From: Pseudorhodobacter antarcticus
Lineage (GTDB): Bacteria > Pseudomonadota > Alphaproteobacteria > Rhodobacterales > Rhodobacteraceae
Assembly (NCBI RefSeq): GCF_900110135.1
Contig: NZ_FOCO01000011.1
Location: 1 to 64,000 of the forward strand
DNA: 64,000 bases
Direction: 5' to 3'
Below the pieces are notes generated by a model. It worked only from the letters and a program-made list of their open reading frames with translations. It did no database searches and had not been told where the DNA came from. Shown here in pieces: positions 44,298 to 53,183 of the stretch. Made by a program: the position numbers and the translations under genes. The number at the start of each line of letters is the position of its first letter. Within the stretch, counting starts at the first letter, position 1.

Positions 44298-45257
44298 ATG
44301 AACAGACGCGCGGTATTATGGGCTGGATTGGCAGGGGTTTTGGCGGGCGGTGCAGGTCTTGCCCTATGGCGCACAGCGTCCCCAAAAGCGATGGCGGCGG
44401 CGGCGTTTAACGCCCTGTACACCACGCCCCTAACCCCGCCCGATGCAGTGCTGTCGGTCTATCACCTTGGTCACAGCCTTGTGGGTCGCGATATGCCCGT
44501 GATGCTGAACCAACTCGCCGCTGCCGCAGGGTTTACCGCGCACAGCCACGCCAGCCAACTGGGGTGGGGGGCCAGCCTTGATCAACACCGCAAAGGTGAT
44601 GTGCCGGGCATGGAACAGGAAAACGCGCACCCAAACCACCGCCCCGCAGATACAGCCCTTGCATCGGGCGCGTATGACGCGGTGGTGCTGACCGAAATGG
44701 TGGAAATTCGCGATGCCATTCGCTATCACGACAGCGCCAATGCGCTGGCCCATTGGGCGCGCACCGCCCGCGCCGGCAATCCAAACGCGCGTCTGTACCT
44801 CTACGAAACATGGCACCGTTTGGACGATGCCGAAGGCTGGTTAAACCGCATCGACGCCGATTTCACCCGCGCTTGGCAAGACCAATTGCTGCGCGTGGCC
44901 ATGGTTGCACCCGATGTCGGCACCATCCACCTCATCCCCGGCGGCCAAACCCTTGCCGCCGTCACCCGCGCGATCGAGGCGGGCGAGGTGCCCGGCCTGA
45001 CCCGTCGTGAGGATTTGTTTTCCCGCGATGCCGCAGGGGCCGTGGACCCCATCCACCTGAATGATCTGGGGGCCTATATCATTGCCCTAACCCATTTCGC
45101 CACGCTGTATCATCGCAGCCCGCTTGGGTTACCGGGGGCCTTGTTGCGCGCCGATGGGACGCCTGCAACACCCATCCCAGATGCAGCGATTGCACCGTTG
45201 CAAACACTGGTCTGGCAGGTCGTCACGCGCTATTCTTTGACCGGGGTGGCTGGCTAA
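44298..45257 (+). CDS. Membrane-anchored SGNH-hydrolase-like protein
   Basis: A 319-residue protein with a basic start and an N-terminal hydrophobic stretch (AVLWAGLAGVLAGGAGLALW) that acts as signal or anchor. The mature part resembles SGNH/GDSL hydrolases: VYHLGHSLVG puts the likely nucleophile at Ser60, and VDPIHLNDLGAYII near the C-terminus has the family's Asp-x-x-His. LYLYETWHRLDDAEGW and HLIPGGQTLAAVTRAI are shared with the next gene, of which it is a paralogue. It is probably an esterase or acetyl-modifying enzyme for the polysaccharide made by this locus (inference). ATG at 44298 is chosen because the anchor starts there. Confidence 0.75.
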   Translation: MNRRAVLWAGLAGVLAGGAGLALWRTASPKAMAAAAFNALYTTPLTPPDAVLSVYHLGHSLVGRDMPVMLNQLAAAAGFTAHSHASQLGWGASLDQHRKGDVPGMEQENAHPNHRPADTALASGAYDAVVLTEMVEIRDAIRYHDSANALAHWARTARAGNPNARLYLYETWHRLDDAEGWLNRIDADFTRAWQDQLLRVAMVAPDVGTIHLIPGGQTLAAVTRAIEAGEVPGLTRREDLFSRDAAGAVDPIHLNDLGAYIIALTHFATLYHRSPLGLPGALLRADGTPATPIPDAAIAPLQTLVWQVVTRYSLTGVAG

Positions 45258-45299
45258 ACCCGCCCCGCCGCGTGTGTTATGTAACGAAAGGCCCGCCCG

Positions 45300-47885
45300 A
45301 TGTCCTATTTGACCCTGCTTGCCGATATTTTGTTCGTGGGCCACAGCCTTGTCGGCCCGTCCTTGCCCGCAATGGTTGAGGGCGGCGCGCGGCTGCAAGG
45401 GCAGGAAATGTCGGTGGCCGCACAGGTGATCAACGGCGCGCCCTTGCGCTTTGCATGGGACAACAGCGCAGACGGCGAACAAGGCGACGCGCGGGTGATC
45501 TTGCCCCAAGGCGACACCAAGGTTTTGGTGCTGACCGAGGCGGTGCCTGTGGCAAACCAAATCGAATGGAATGACAGCGCGGGCTATGTCGCGAAATTTG
45601 CAGGGCTGGCATGGGAAAGTCGCCCCGATACCCAAGTCTACATTTACGAGACATGGCCCAGCATCAAAAGCAGCCCGGGCGTGGTGATCGAAGGGGACGC
45701 TGGCGCAGGTGTGCCGTGGCGCGAACGCCTGACCGCCGATTTGCCCTTGTGGGAAGGGATGACAGCCACCGCCAACGCCGCCCGCCCCGACGGTGCGCCT
45801 TTGGTCCGCCTTATCCCGGCAGGTCAGGCGATGGGCCGCTTGGCCGATGCGATTGCGGCGGGGCAGGTGCCGGGCATAACCACGCTGCAAGCGCTTTATG
45901 ATGATGATATTCACCCCAGCCACCAAACCTTGTACTTTCTGGCACTGGTGCATTTGTCGGTGATCACAGGCAAAGACCCCGCAGGCCTGCCGCCAAAACT
46001 CACCCGCCAATGGCTTAGCCGGGCAGGGGTGATTTCCGATGCCCAAGCCGCCGTGTTCCAACGCATCGCTTGGGATGCCGTCACCACCTACCGCGCCGAT
46101 GATACCCCAAGGATTGAGGCGCTGGCCGCCGCAGCACCCGCAGCACCCGTGCAAACCCCCGCCCCCGCCGCCGCCGCCACCCCGGCTGCGATTGCACAAC
46201 CCGAACCCGCAATCGCCGCCGCGCCCGCAATCACACCGCCTTCCACGGCCGACCTGCCGCGCGCAATCACCAACCCAAAGCTGGCATTGGGCCTGTCGGG
46301 CGTGGTCGATTGGTCCGTACAGCAACCTTTCCTTGATGTGATGAAAACCGCCCGCCCTTGGGTCGGGCAATTGCCCGGCCAATGGGGTGGCATCGAATAT
46401 GAGACCCTGCGCGATGGCGGATACCTTGACCCGAACGGTTGGCCCACATCCTTACCGCTGGAGGCGACAGGGATCACCACCTTGTTCCTAACCGATCTGC
46501 CCGCAGATGCAGGCATGGTCGCGGGCCGCTATGTGCTGCGTTACGCGGGCGCGGGCGCGATGAAACTGGAAGGCCGCGCGCAGATCGTTGATGGCGGGCC
46601 GGGGTTGATCGTGTTCGACTATACCCCCGGTTCCGGCTCTGTCTCCCTGACCATTACGGCGGTGGACGCCGCCAACCCCATCCGCGAAATATCCGTGGTG
46701 CGCGACGATCGCTTGGCCGCCCATGATGCGGGCGCGATGTTCAACCCCGACTGGCTGGCCCGTATTCGCGGCACCAAGGGCCTGCGCTTTATGGATTGGA
46801 TGGACACCAATAATTCCACCCTTGCCCGCCTGCAAGACCGCCCCAAACCTGCTGATTTCAGCTGGGCAATCAAAGGCGTCCCGGTCGAGGTGATGGTCGC
46901 CCTCGCCAATGATCTGCGCGCCGATGCATGGTTCACCCTTCCGCATTTGGCCGACGATGCGCTGGTGCGCGCTTATGCCGAGGTGGTCCGTGATCGCTTG
47001 GCCGCAGGGCTGCGCGCCCAAGTCGAATATTCAAACGAGATGTGGAATTGGCAATTCACCCAAGCCACCTGGGCCGATGAACAGTGCCGCGCCCGCTGGG
47101 ATGCCAGCGATTGCTGGGTGCAGTTTTACGCCCTGCGCGCCGCCGAAGTGGCTGACATCTGGGCCGAAGTGTTCGGCCCCGCAGACGCCGACCGCCTGGT
47201 CCGCGTGATCGCCACCCAAACCGGCTGGCAAGGGCTAGAGGAACAAATCTTCGACGCGCCCTTGGCCGTGGCCGAAGGCCGCAAACCGCCGGTCGACAGC
47301 TTTGATGCTTACGCCGTCACCGGCTATTTCGCCGCTGGCCTTGGCAGCGATGATAAGGCGGCGGTCCTGCAAGGCTGGCTGCGCGACAGCCGCCAAATGG
47401 CGGTGTCGCAGGCCGACCAGCAATCGTTAACCGGCCCCGCCCGCGATGCCTACATCGCGCAGCACCGCTTTGATATGGCCACCGACCGCGCCGCGACCGA
47501 ACTGGAAAACGGCTTTGTCACCGGGCAAACCGCCGACACGCTGGTGTCGCTGCTTACCTCCGTTCTGCCCTATCACGCAGGCATCGCCGCCGCGCGCGGC
47601 CTTGATTTGGTGATGTACGAAGGCGGCACCCATGTCGTCGCCACCGCCAGCCTGCTGAACGATGATGATGTGACCGCGTTTTTCCACCACTTGAACTATT
47701 CCCCGCAAATGGGCGTCCTCTATGATCGCCTGATCGAAGGGTGGGCAGCCCTGACCCCCGAACCCTTCAACGCCTTTGTCGATATTTACAGCCCGAACAA
47801 ATGGGGCAGCTGGGGCGGCCTCAGGCACTTGGGCGATGATAACCCCCGCTGGCAATCCTTGGCGCATGGCTGCAAATCTTGCTAA
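45300..47885 (+). CDS. Two-domain protein: SGNH-like hydrolase fused to possible clan-A glycosidase domain
   Basis: An 861-residue protein. Residues 1-270 are a paralogue of the preceding SGNH-like protein, with LFVGHSLVG (Ser16) and DDIHPSHQTLYFLALVH. A Pro/Ala linker lies at about 272-320. Residues 320-861 belong to a family I cannot name but have met in other bacteria: LSGVVDWSVQQPFLDVM, LRFMDWMDTNNSTLARL, and VMVALANDLRADAWFTLPH. The segment VEYSNEMWN (Glu580) and VMYEGGTHVV (Glu774) resemble the acid/base and nucleophile of clan-A glycoside hydrolases. No signal peptide is visible, which is odd if the target is extracellular. GAAAGG precedes the ATG. Confidence 0.72.
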   Translation: MSYLTLLADILFVGHSLVGPSLPAMVEGGARLQGQEMSVAAQVINGAPLRFAWDNSADGEQGDARVILPQGDTKVLVLTEAVPVANQIEWNDSAGYVAKFAGLAWESRPDTQVYIYETWPSIKSSPGVVIEGDAGAGVPWRERLTADLPLWEGMTATANAARPDGAPLVRLIPAGQAMGRLADAIAAGQVPGITTLQALYDDDIHPSHQTLYFLALVHLSVITGKDPAGLPPKLTRQWLSRAGVISDAQAAVFQRIAWDAVTTYRADDTPRIEALAAAAPAAPVQTPAPAAAATPAAIAQPEPAIAAAPAITPPSTADLPRAITNPKLALGLSGVVDWSVQQPFLDVMKTARPWVGQLPGQWGGIEYETLRDGGYLDPNGWPTSLPLEATGITTLFLTDLPADAGMVAGRYVLRYAGAGAMKLEGRAQIVDGGPGLIVFDYTPGSGSVSLTITAVDAANPIREISVVRDDRLAAHDAGAMFNPDWLARIRGTKGLRFMDWMDTNNSTLARLQDRPKPADFSWAIKGVPVEVMVALANDLRADAWFTLPHLADDALVRAYAEVVRDRLAAGLRAQVEYSNEMWNWQFTQATWADEQCRARWDASDCWVQFYALRAAEVADIWAEVFGPADADRLVRVIATQTGWQGLEEQIFDAPLAVAEGRKPPVDSFDAYAVTGYFAAGLGSDDKAAVLQGWLRDSRQMAVSQADQQSLTGPARDAYIAQHRFDMATDRAATELENGFVTGQTADTLVSLLTSVLPYHAGIAAARGLDLVMYEGGTHVVATASLLNDDDVTAFFHHLNYSPQMGVLYDRLIEGWAALTPEPFNAFVDIYSPNKWGSWGGLRHLGDDNPRWQSLAHGCKSC

Positions 47886-48703
47886 GCGTCATCCTGCCCG
47901 CCAGCAATGAGGCGGGCTATATCGGCCCTTGCCTGACCGCCCTTTTCGCCTCCCATCCCGTGCCCGGCGGGGCCGAGGTGATTGTGGTCGCCAACGGCTG
48001 CACCGATGATACGGCCGCGCGCGCACAGGCCTTTGGCCCACAGGCCCAAACGGCAGGCTGGCATCTGCGGGTGATCGACCGCGCCCAAGGTGGCAAAATC
48101 GGTGCGCTGAACGCAGGCGACCGCGCGGCGCATGGCGACATGCGCGCTTACCTTGATGCCGATGTCATCGTCTCACCCGGCCTCATGGCGCAACTCGCCC
48201 ATGCGCTGGATCAGCCCACAGCACTTTACGCCTCTGGCCGCGCCACCATTCCCCGCGCGCAGTCTGCGATCACCCGCGCCTATGCCCGCTTTTGGCAAAC
48301 CTTGCCATTTGCCCGCAGCATCGCCCCCGGTTACGGCCTGTTTGCGGTCAACGCAGCGGGCCGCGCGCGCTGGGGTGATTTCCCCGACATCATTTCGGAT
48401 GACACGTTCGCCCGCTTGCAATTTGCACCGGGCGAACGCGTAAGCGTCCCCGCCCCCTATCACTGGCCGATGATCGAAGGGTTCGCAGCACTGGTCCGCG
48501 TGCGCCGCAGACAAGATGCTGGCGTGGCGCAAATATCCGCCCTTTTCCCCGACATCATGGCGCGCGAAGGTAAAACGCCGCTGGGCCTGACTGGCGTGAT
48601 CCGCCGTGCGCTGCGCGACCCGTTGGGGTTTGCCACCTACGCCGCAGTCTCACTGGCGGTCAAACTGCGGCGCGGCGGCACGGATTGGACGCGCGGGCGC
48701 TGA
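47879..48703 (+). CDS. Glycosyltransferase family 2, TTG start
   Basis: A 274-residue GT2 enzyme with LSVILPASNEAGYIGPCLTA at the N-terminus, VIVVANGCTDDTAARA, GALNAGDRAAHGD and the metal-binding LDADVIV at about 93. TTG at 47879 is the only plausible start: it overlaps the upstream stop by 7 bases and begins the domain at once; the nearby ATG at 47866 is out of frame. The C-terminus holds no clear membrane segment. Coupled to the SGNH fusion gene, so the two probably act on the same polymer. Confidence 0.85.
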   Translation: MLSVILPASNEAGYIGPCLTALFASHPVPGGAEVIVVANGCTDDTAARAQAFGPQAQTAGWHLRVIDRAQGGKIGALNAGDRAAHGDMRAYLDADVIVSPGLMAQLAHALDQPTALYASGRATIPRAQSAITRAYARFWQTLPFARSIAPGYGLFAVNAAGRARWGDFPDIISDDTFARLQFAPGERVSVPAPYHWPMIEGFAALVRVRRRQDAGVAQISALFPDIMAREGKTPLGLTGVIRRALRDPLGFATYAAVSLAVKLRRGGTDWTRGR

Positions 48704-48732
48704 CCCCGCCCCCCAACCCCAGCCCAAGCCCC

Positions 48733-49953
48733 TTAGGCCAACCCCCGCAGCAACCCTGCAAGTTTCGTCGCTTCCACATCCACATCATGGCGCTCAAACA
48801 CCCGGTCGCGCGCCGCTTGTCCCATCGCAGCCAAATCCGCTTGCGATGTGCGCGCCAACGCCGCCATCGCCTCGGCCAAAAACACCGCGCTGCCTGCGGG
48901 CACAATCCAGCCCGTATCGCCTGCCACCACCAACTCCGGCACGCCCGCAATTGCTGTGGCAATCACCGGGCGGCCCGCCGCCATCGCCTCCATCACCACC
49001 ATCGGCAACCCTTCGGCAAAGGACGGCAATATTAACGCCTGCGCTTGTGACAGCGCCGCCGCCACCCCCGCCTCATCCTGCCAGCCCGCCAATGTCACGC
49101 GGTCCCCAAGGTGGTTCGCCGCGATCAACGCTTCAATCTGTCCGCGCATCGGGCCATCACCCACCAAGGTAAGGTGCAGACCGGGATGGGTAGGCGCCGC
49201 CAGCGACATCGCCTTTATCAACAGCGAAAAGCCCTTTTGCTCTGCCAGCCGCCCAATTGCCACCAAACGCGGCCCGCCCGCGGGCGGGGGGGTGGGGGCC
49301 GTAAATTTCGCAGGCTCAATCCCGCAATGCACCACATGCAACTTGGCCCAATCGCTCGGCCGTGCCCATCGGTACAACTGGCTGCGCCCAAAACTGCTGA
49401 TCGCCACGGCAAACGCCGCATGGCGGATTTTGTCACCCAAACACAGCGCCAAGGGCGCATCAAATTCCTCCGGGCCATGCACGGTGAAACTGTAACGCGG
49501 CCCCCCCAACACCCGCACCAGCATCGCCACCGCCGCCGAATTGGTGCCAAAATGCGCGTGGATATGCGTGATGCCCAAATCCGCACAGCGCGCCGCCACA
49601 TGCGCCGCCTCCAGCAAATACACCATATGCCGCAACCGCCCGCCCGTGCCCGGTGTGCCGCCCGCGCCCACCGCCCCACAGCGCAGCGCCAGCGCCACGC
49701 CCCGCGCCGTTTGCACAGGTCGGCGCAACATCCATCCCAGCGCCGATGGCACCAACCGCGCAATCCCTGTGCGCAGCACATGCTCGGTGCGGGCATCCTC
49801 GGCCAGATCGGCGGGGTCCATCAGGCTGCCGCGTTCGGACCGCATGGCAAAACGGTGAATATCAAAACCGCACCGTTCCAGCGCTTGCACCTCGCGCCGA
49901 ATGAACGTGTGCGACGCGCGGGGATAGGTGTTCACCAGACAAGCAATCTTCAC
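48733..49953 (-). CDS. Glycosyltransferase family 4 (group 1)
   Basis: A 406-residue GT-B enzyme. It starts MKIACLVNTYPRASHTFIRR, the typical Rossmann start of EPS transferases, and has ITHIHAHFGTNSAAVAML. The donor domain shows RLVAIGRLAEQKGFSLLIKAM, LVGDGPMRGQIEAL and PSFAEGLPMVVMEAMAAGRP with the E-x7-E pair. Its direction is opposite to its neighbours, so it is probably transcribed alone from the gap at 49954-50294. Sugar donor unknown. Confidence 0.9.
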   Translation of the reverse strand: MKIACLVNTYPRASHTFIRREVQALERCGFDIHRFAMRSERGSLMDPADLAEDARTEHVLRTGIARLVPSALGWMLRRPVQTARGVALALRCGAVGAGGTPGTGGRLRHMVYLLEAAHVAARCADLGITHIHAHFGTNSAAVAMLVRVLGGPRYSFTVHGPEEFDAPLALCLGDKIRHAAFAVAISSFGRSQLYRWARPSDWAKLHVVHCGIEPAKFTAPTPPPAGGPRLVAIGRLAEQKGFSLLIKAMSLAAPTHPGLHLTLVGDGPMRGQIEALIAANHLGDRVTLAGWQDEAGVAAALSQAQALILPSFAEGLPMVVMEAMAAGRPVIATAIAGVPELVVAGDTGWIVPAGSAVFLAEAMAALARTSQADLAAMGQAARDRVFERHDVDVEATKLAGLLRGLA

Positions 49954-50294
49954 TACGGCACCTTTTGGATTTGCCCCTTTGATCTATCCCTGTTCCACAC
50001 CCTTGCAAACCCACATGAATATTTCGTTAACGCGCCCCCACAACAGCCGCCGCGCCCAAGGCAGTTGGCAAAAATCCGCTTTCGCGCAGCGGTCGAATCG
50101 GCGGAAAATATTGCAAGCCCAAAGGATGCACGTTTTTTGCCTGACTCTCGCCACAATCTCGGGTCAACTTCAAGCATAGGCGCAGACAGCTGCGGGACTG
50201 GAACCGACGAAAGACAAATACCACAGACCTTTCGAACCCAGCCCAACAGCCCCGCAACTCTGGCAAAGCCGGAAAAAGACAAAGGAACGTTGAA
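49954..50294. other. 341-base intergenic region between divergent genes
   Basis: No gene found. It separates a minus-strand glycosyltransferase from a plus-strand small membrane protein and should hold both promoters. An AT-rich stretch lies at about 50015-50030 (ATGAATATTTCGTTAA). No convincing promoter boxes or hairpin could be assigned. AAAGGAAC just before 50295 is the ribosome site of the small protein. Confidence 0.6.
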
Positions 50295-50504
50295 ATGGTT
50301 ATCGGCATCTTGGTTTCGGGCATCATTGCAGGTCTTTTTGCGACCATTGGATCTTTGACATTTGGTTTGCCAATTTGGGCCGCCGTTTTGCTTTACCCCG
50401 TTGCAGGTTCACTGGGCGCAGTCGGATTTATCGTTTTTGCGATGGCCCGCATGTCGCAAAAAGAACCGCAGCCAGCGGTGGTATTTGCGACACAGTCCCG
50501 TTAA
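50295..50504 (+). CDS. Small membrane protein of unknown function
   Basis: A 69-residue protein, mostly two hydrophobic helices: MVIGILVSGIIAGLFATIGS, then a short turn (LTFGLPIW) and AAVLLYPVAGSLGAVGFIVF, followed by a polar tail ending FATQSR. AAAGGAAC lies 7 bases before the ATG, a good ribosome site. Coding character and the clean site suggest a real gene. It may be a small regulator or stabiliser of the EPS complex, but nothing in the sequence shows its function. Confidence 0.6.
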   Translation: MVIGILVSGIIAGLFATIGSLTFGLPIWAAVLLYPVAGSLGAVGFIVFAMARMSQKEPQPAVVFATQSR

Positions 50505-50954
50505 CCATTTCGGACTATTTCCCAAATAGAAACAATACTCTGCGGCATGGGCGGCACATTATTGCCCCATAAAAATAGTCAACATTTCGCAGCGCCCCCG
50601 CGCGATACGACAAAACCGAATCAGCGCAGGATCAAATCCCCAGTGTTTTTGGAACGACTCAACTGCAGGGCGATTTTTCTGCGCCTCATTTTGCCGCTTT
50701 TGGAAAATAAGGCAAAATATGTTAGTAAATTTGACGAAAATATGGCCGATGCGCAACGTCATCCTTTCCATCCTCATTGTGAATAAGATAAAATAAAGAT
50801 GGGGGCGTAACTGCCGAGTGTTCGTGATGATCTGCATTTTTTCTGATTCTGATTGCATGCGTGGGAGTGATGCGTTGGCAACATTTGCCAAGGCCACCTT
50901 TGACGTTGCCAAACCCAGTTTAACTTTTTCCCAATTGTGTTTGGGGGCGTAACA
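50505..50954 (+). promoter_or_regulatory. AT-rich 450-base regulatory region upstream of the priming sugar transferase
   Basis: No gene seen. The region is clearly more AT-rich than its surroundings (for example AATAAGATAAAATAAAGATG near 50782). It has an 8-bp inverted repeat, ATTTTGCC at 50688-50695 and GGCAAAAT at 50711-50718, with a 15-base spacer, that could be an operator. A 12-base direct repeat TGGGGGCGTAAC lies at 50800-50811 and 50942-50953, the second copy forming the ribosome site of the sugar transferase gene. No clear promoter box could be assigned. Confidence 0.5.
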
Positions 50955-51103
50955 ATGACAATCAGCTATTCCGATCTGATCGCCGGGGGCACCGGCGCGA
51001 TTGAGCATCCATCCCGCCCCCTTGATCTGGGCGTGGATTTGCACCTGCGCCCAAAGGCGCGGGGCCTTTATCGCCAAATGTTCAAGCGTACCTTTGACGT
51101 TGC
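50896..51103 (+). repeat. 14-base direct repeat across the sugar-transferase start
   Basis: ACCTTTGACGTTGC occurs at 50896-50909 in the leader and at 51090-51103 inside the gene, where it encodes the Thr-Phe-Asp-Val stretch after FKR. The leader copy is not in the reading frame of the gene. It may be a chance match or a trace of a partial duplication. Confidence 0.6.
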
Positions 51104-51668
51104 AGTGGTCATGATCGCCGCGCCCATCATCCTGCCTTTGATTGCGGGTCTGGCCTTTGCCGTGCGCCGCGATGGCGGCAGCGCCTTTTACACCCAAAAG
51201 CGCGTCGGTCTGCACGGGCGGCATTTTTGCATGTGGAAGCTGCGCAGCATGGTCAGCGATGCCGATGATCGTATGGCCGAATATCTGGCCGCCAACCCGC
51301 AAGCGCGCATTGAATGGGACCAAACCCAAAAGTTAAAGCGCGATCCGCGCATCACGCCCTTTGGCCAATTCCTGCGCAAATCCTCGCTGGATGAATTGCC
51401 GCAGCTGTGGAACGTGCTGGTCGGCGAGATGAGCTTGGTCGGCCCGCGCCCCATCATGCTGAACCAGCAAGCCCTATATCCCGGCGCCGCGTATTACGGC
51501 CTGCGCCCCGGCATCACCGGGTTTTGGCAAACCAGCGGCCGCAACAACACCACGTTTGAAGCGCGGGCTGATTACGACGCCTTCTATGACGCTGAACTGT
51601 CGCTGATGACAGACATGCGGGTGCTGTCGCGCACGGTGGGTGTTGTGATGAAATGCACCGGCTACTGA
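50955..51668 (+). CDS. Undecaprenyl-phosphate sugar-1-phosphate transferase (ExoY/WcaJ type)
   Basis: Starts polymer repeat assembly by moving a sugar phosphate onto undecaprenyl phosphate at the inner membrane. The 237-residue protein has one N-terminal membrane helix (VVMIAAPIILPLIAGLAFAV, about 45-64) and the catalytic domain: RVGLHGRHFCMWKLRSMV, SLDELPQLWNVLVGEMSLVG, RPGITGFWQTSGRN. It lacks the extra N-terminal membrane domain of full WcaJ proteins, so it is ExoY-like. ATG at 50955 follows GGGGG; the GTG at 50937 is less likely. A strong terminator follows. It uses the carrier recycled by UppP. Confidence 0.93.
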   Translation: MTISYSDLIAGGTGAIEHPSRPLDLGVDLHLRPKARGLYRQMFKRTFDVAVVMIAAPIILPLIAGLAFAVRRDGGSAFYTQKRVGLHGRHFCMWKLRSMVSDADDRMAEYLAANPQARIEWDQTQKLKRDPRITPFGQFLRKSSLDELPQLWNVLVGEMSLVGPRPIMLNQQALYPGAAYYGLRPGITGFWQTSGRNNTTFEARADYDAFYDAELSLMTDMRVLSRTVGVVMKCTGY

Positions 51669-51686
51669 CACCGCCCTAAGCCACAT

Positions 51687-51724
51687 AAAAAGGCCCGCAC
51701 CGATCCCCCGGCGCGGGCCTTTTT
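51687..51724 (+). terminator. Bidirectional rho-independent terminator
   Basis: AAAAAGGCCCGC (51687-51698) pairs exactly with GCGGGCCTTTTT (51713-51724), giving T runs on both strands. It lies between the sugar transferase (plus) and the Wzz-like gene (minus), which converge, and can end both transcripts. Confidence 0.92.
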
Positions 51725-51774
51725 CATATCAAAATCCGGCAGCAGGTCATTACGCCCGTGCCCCAACCCGCGCG

Positions 51775-53172
51775 TCAGGTCATCGCCGCCGCAACCGCCA
51801 CCAGCAAAATCACCGCCACACCGCCGCCAATCAATTGCACGCGGCTTGGCGCGCCACCGGCCCCAATGCTTTGTGCGGCCCTTGCGCGCATTTCTGGCAC
51901 ATGGCGGGCAAGGTCGGACAGCGTATGTATGTCCTTGCTGAACCATTGGCGCAGGGGCCGCCCCGATGCCCGCATTTCCGGAATCGCCACGATCGGGCGC
52001 AAATCCAATTCGCGTTCCAAATGGCTGCGCGTGCGCAATACCGGGCGCATTTGGTCCAGCAAAAACGCAAGGCCCACCCCCAGCATCAAGCTGCCAAACG
52101 CCCCTACAATCGCCAGTTTGCGCCGCCCCCCGCTGATCGGATAATCGGCCTCAATCCCGCGCTCCAATATGGAAAAGGTTTCGCCTTGCTGGCGATCTTG
52201 CAGCCGCGCCGCCGTTTCTGCCTCGGCGCTGCGGCGGCTTGCGGCCTCAAACTGCGTCTGCAATTGCGTCAAACCGCGCTGATAATCTGACAAAACCCGG
52301 TCCACATCTTGGCCTTCGGTCACCACGCTTGTGATCTCGGCCCGCCGCGCCTCCAGCGCTGCACTTTGCGCCCCCAAGGTTTCAATTTCCGCGCTCAAAC
52401 TGTCCAAATCCCGCCGATCGGTTGCGCGCAACGTCGCTTTGCGTTCAATCGCAGCCCGTTCGTTGCGCGCCGCGACCAAGGCTTGGTCCAAACTGCGCAA
52501 TTCCGTTTCCAGCCCGGTCAATTCAGACCGCAACGATTCGCGTTGCGCGGGCAGGGCGCCCACATTGCGGGCTTGGTACGCGGCAATCTCTGCCTCGCGC
52601 GCATCAATCGCGGCCCTCAGGCTGTTGGCCTCCTCGCGGTAAAAATCCAACGCCTCGCGCGCGCGGTTTATCTGCCCCGCAGCCCCCGCATCCAAAATCC
52701 CTTGCGCAAAATCATTGGTCACGCGGGCCGCTTTGGCGCGGGTGTCCGATTGCGCACTGATCAAAATCGCCGAAACCTCGGCCGCTTGTCCAAACCCTGC
52801 GGCGGCCGCACTGGCCACCGTTTCAAACCGCAAGGATATGCGCAGCAAATGCACCTTTTGGTCGTCGGTTAGCGGCAAACCCGCATACAGATCATGCCGC
52901 GCAATCACCGCCAGCATGTTTTCGCGCGTGGTCAGCCGTTGTTGGATCGCCTGTAACCGCTGCGCCGAACTTTCGCGCGGGGCCTCCGTGCCGTCCGCGC
53001 TGGACACCGTGGGCGATTGCACCTGAATCAACGCGGTGCTTTCAAACACGTCTGCTTTTGACATCACGAACAACACGGTTATCACCATGCCAAACACTGC
53101 CACCGCACCAATCAACAGGCGGCGACGGATCAACATGTTGATCAGGTCCTCAATGCTTTGAATCTGTCCCAT
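51775..53172 (-). CDS. Wzz-type polysaccharide chain-length/co-polymerase protein
   Basis: A 465-residue inner-membrane protein that would control chain length and export together with the ATPase encoded just upstream. It has the Wzz start IQSIEDLINMLIRRRLLIGA, a first membrane segment at about 19-37, and a long periplasmic region with coiled coil (SAEIETLGAQSAALEARRAE). A second membrane segment follows at about 352-372. Unlike most family members, a third hydrophobic segment (GGGVAVILLVAVAAAMT) ends the protein. ATG at 53172 is chosen because the Wzz domain begins there. It follows the ATPase gene by 11 bases. Confidence 0.85.
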   Translation of the reverse strand: MGQIQSIEDLINMLIRRRLLIGAVAVFGMVITVLFVMSKADVFESTALIQVQSPTVSSADGTEAPRESSAQRLQAIQQRLTTRENMLAVIARHDLYAGLPLTDDQKVHLLRISLRFETVASAAAAGFGQAAEVSAILISAQSDTRAKAARVTNDFAQGILDAGAAGQINRAREALDFYREEANSLRAAIDAREAEIAAYQARNVGALPAQRESLRSELTGLETELRSLDQALVAARNERAAIERKATLRATDRRDLDSLSAEIETLGAQSAALEARRAEITSVVTEGQDVDRVLSDYQRGLTQLQTQFEAASRRSAEAETAARLQDRQQGETFSILERGIEADYPISGGRRKLAIVGAFGSLMLGVGLAFLLDQMRPVLRTRSHLERELDLRPIVAIPEMRASGRPLRQWFSKDIHTLSDLARHVPEMRARAAQSIGAGGAPSRVQLIGGGVAVILLVAVAAAMT

Positions 53173-53183
53173 GCGCCCGCCCC

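Noticed and set aside
45129-46382. 417-codon open frame antisense to the SGNH fusion gene
   Set aside because: Gly/Cys/Arg-rich with runs of glycine matching the Pro/Ala linker of the real gene read backwards.
49111-50358. 415-codon plus-strand frame over the GT4 gene and intergenic region
   Set aside because: Arg/His/Pro-rich shadow of the GT4 gene, which has clear donor-domain motifs on the minus strand.
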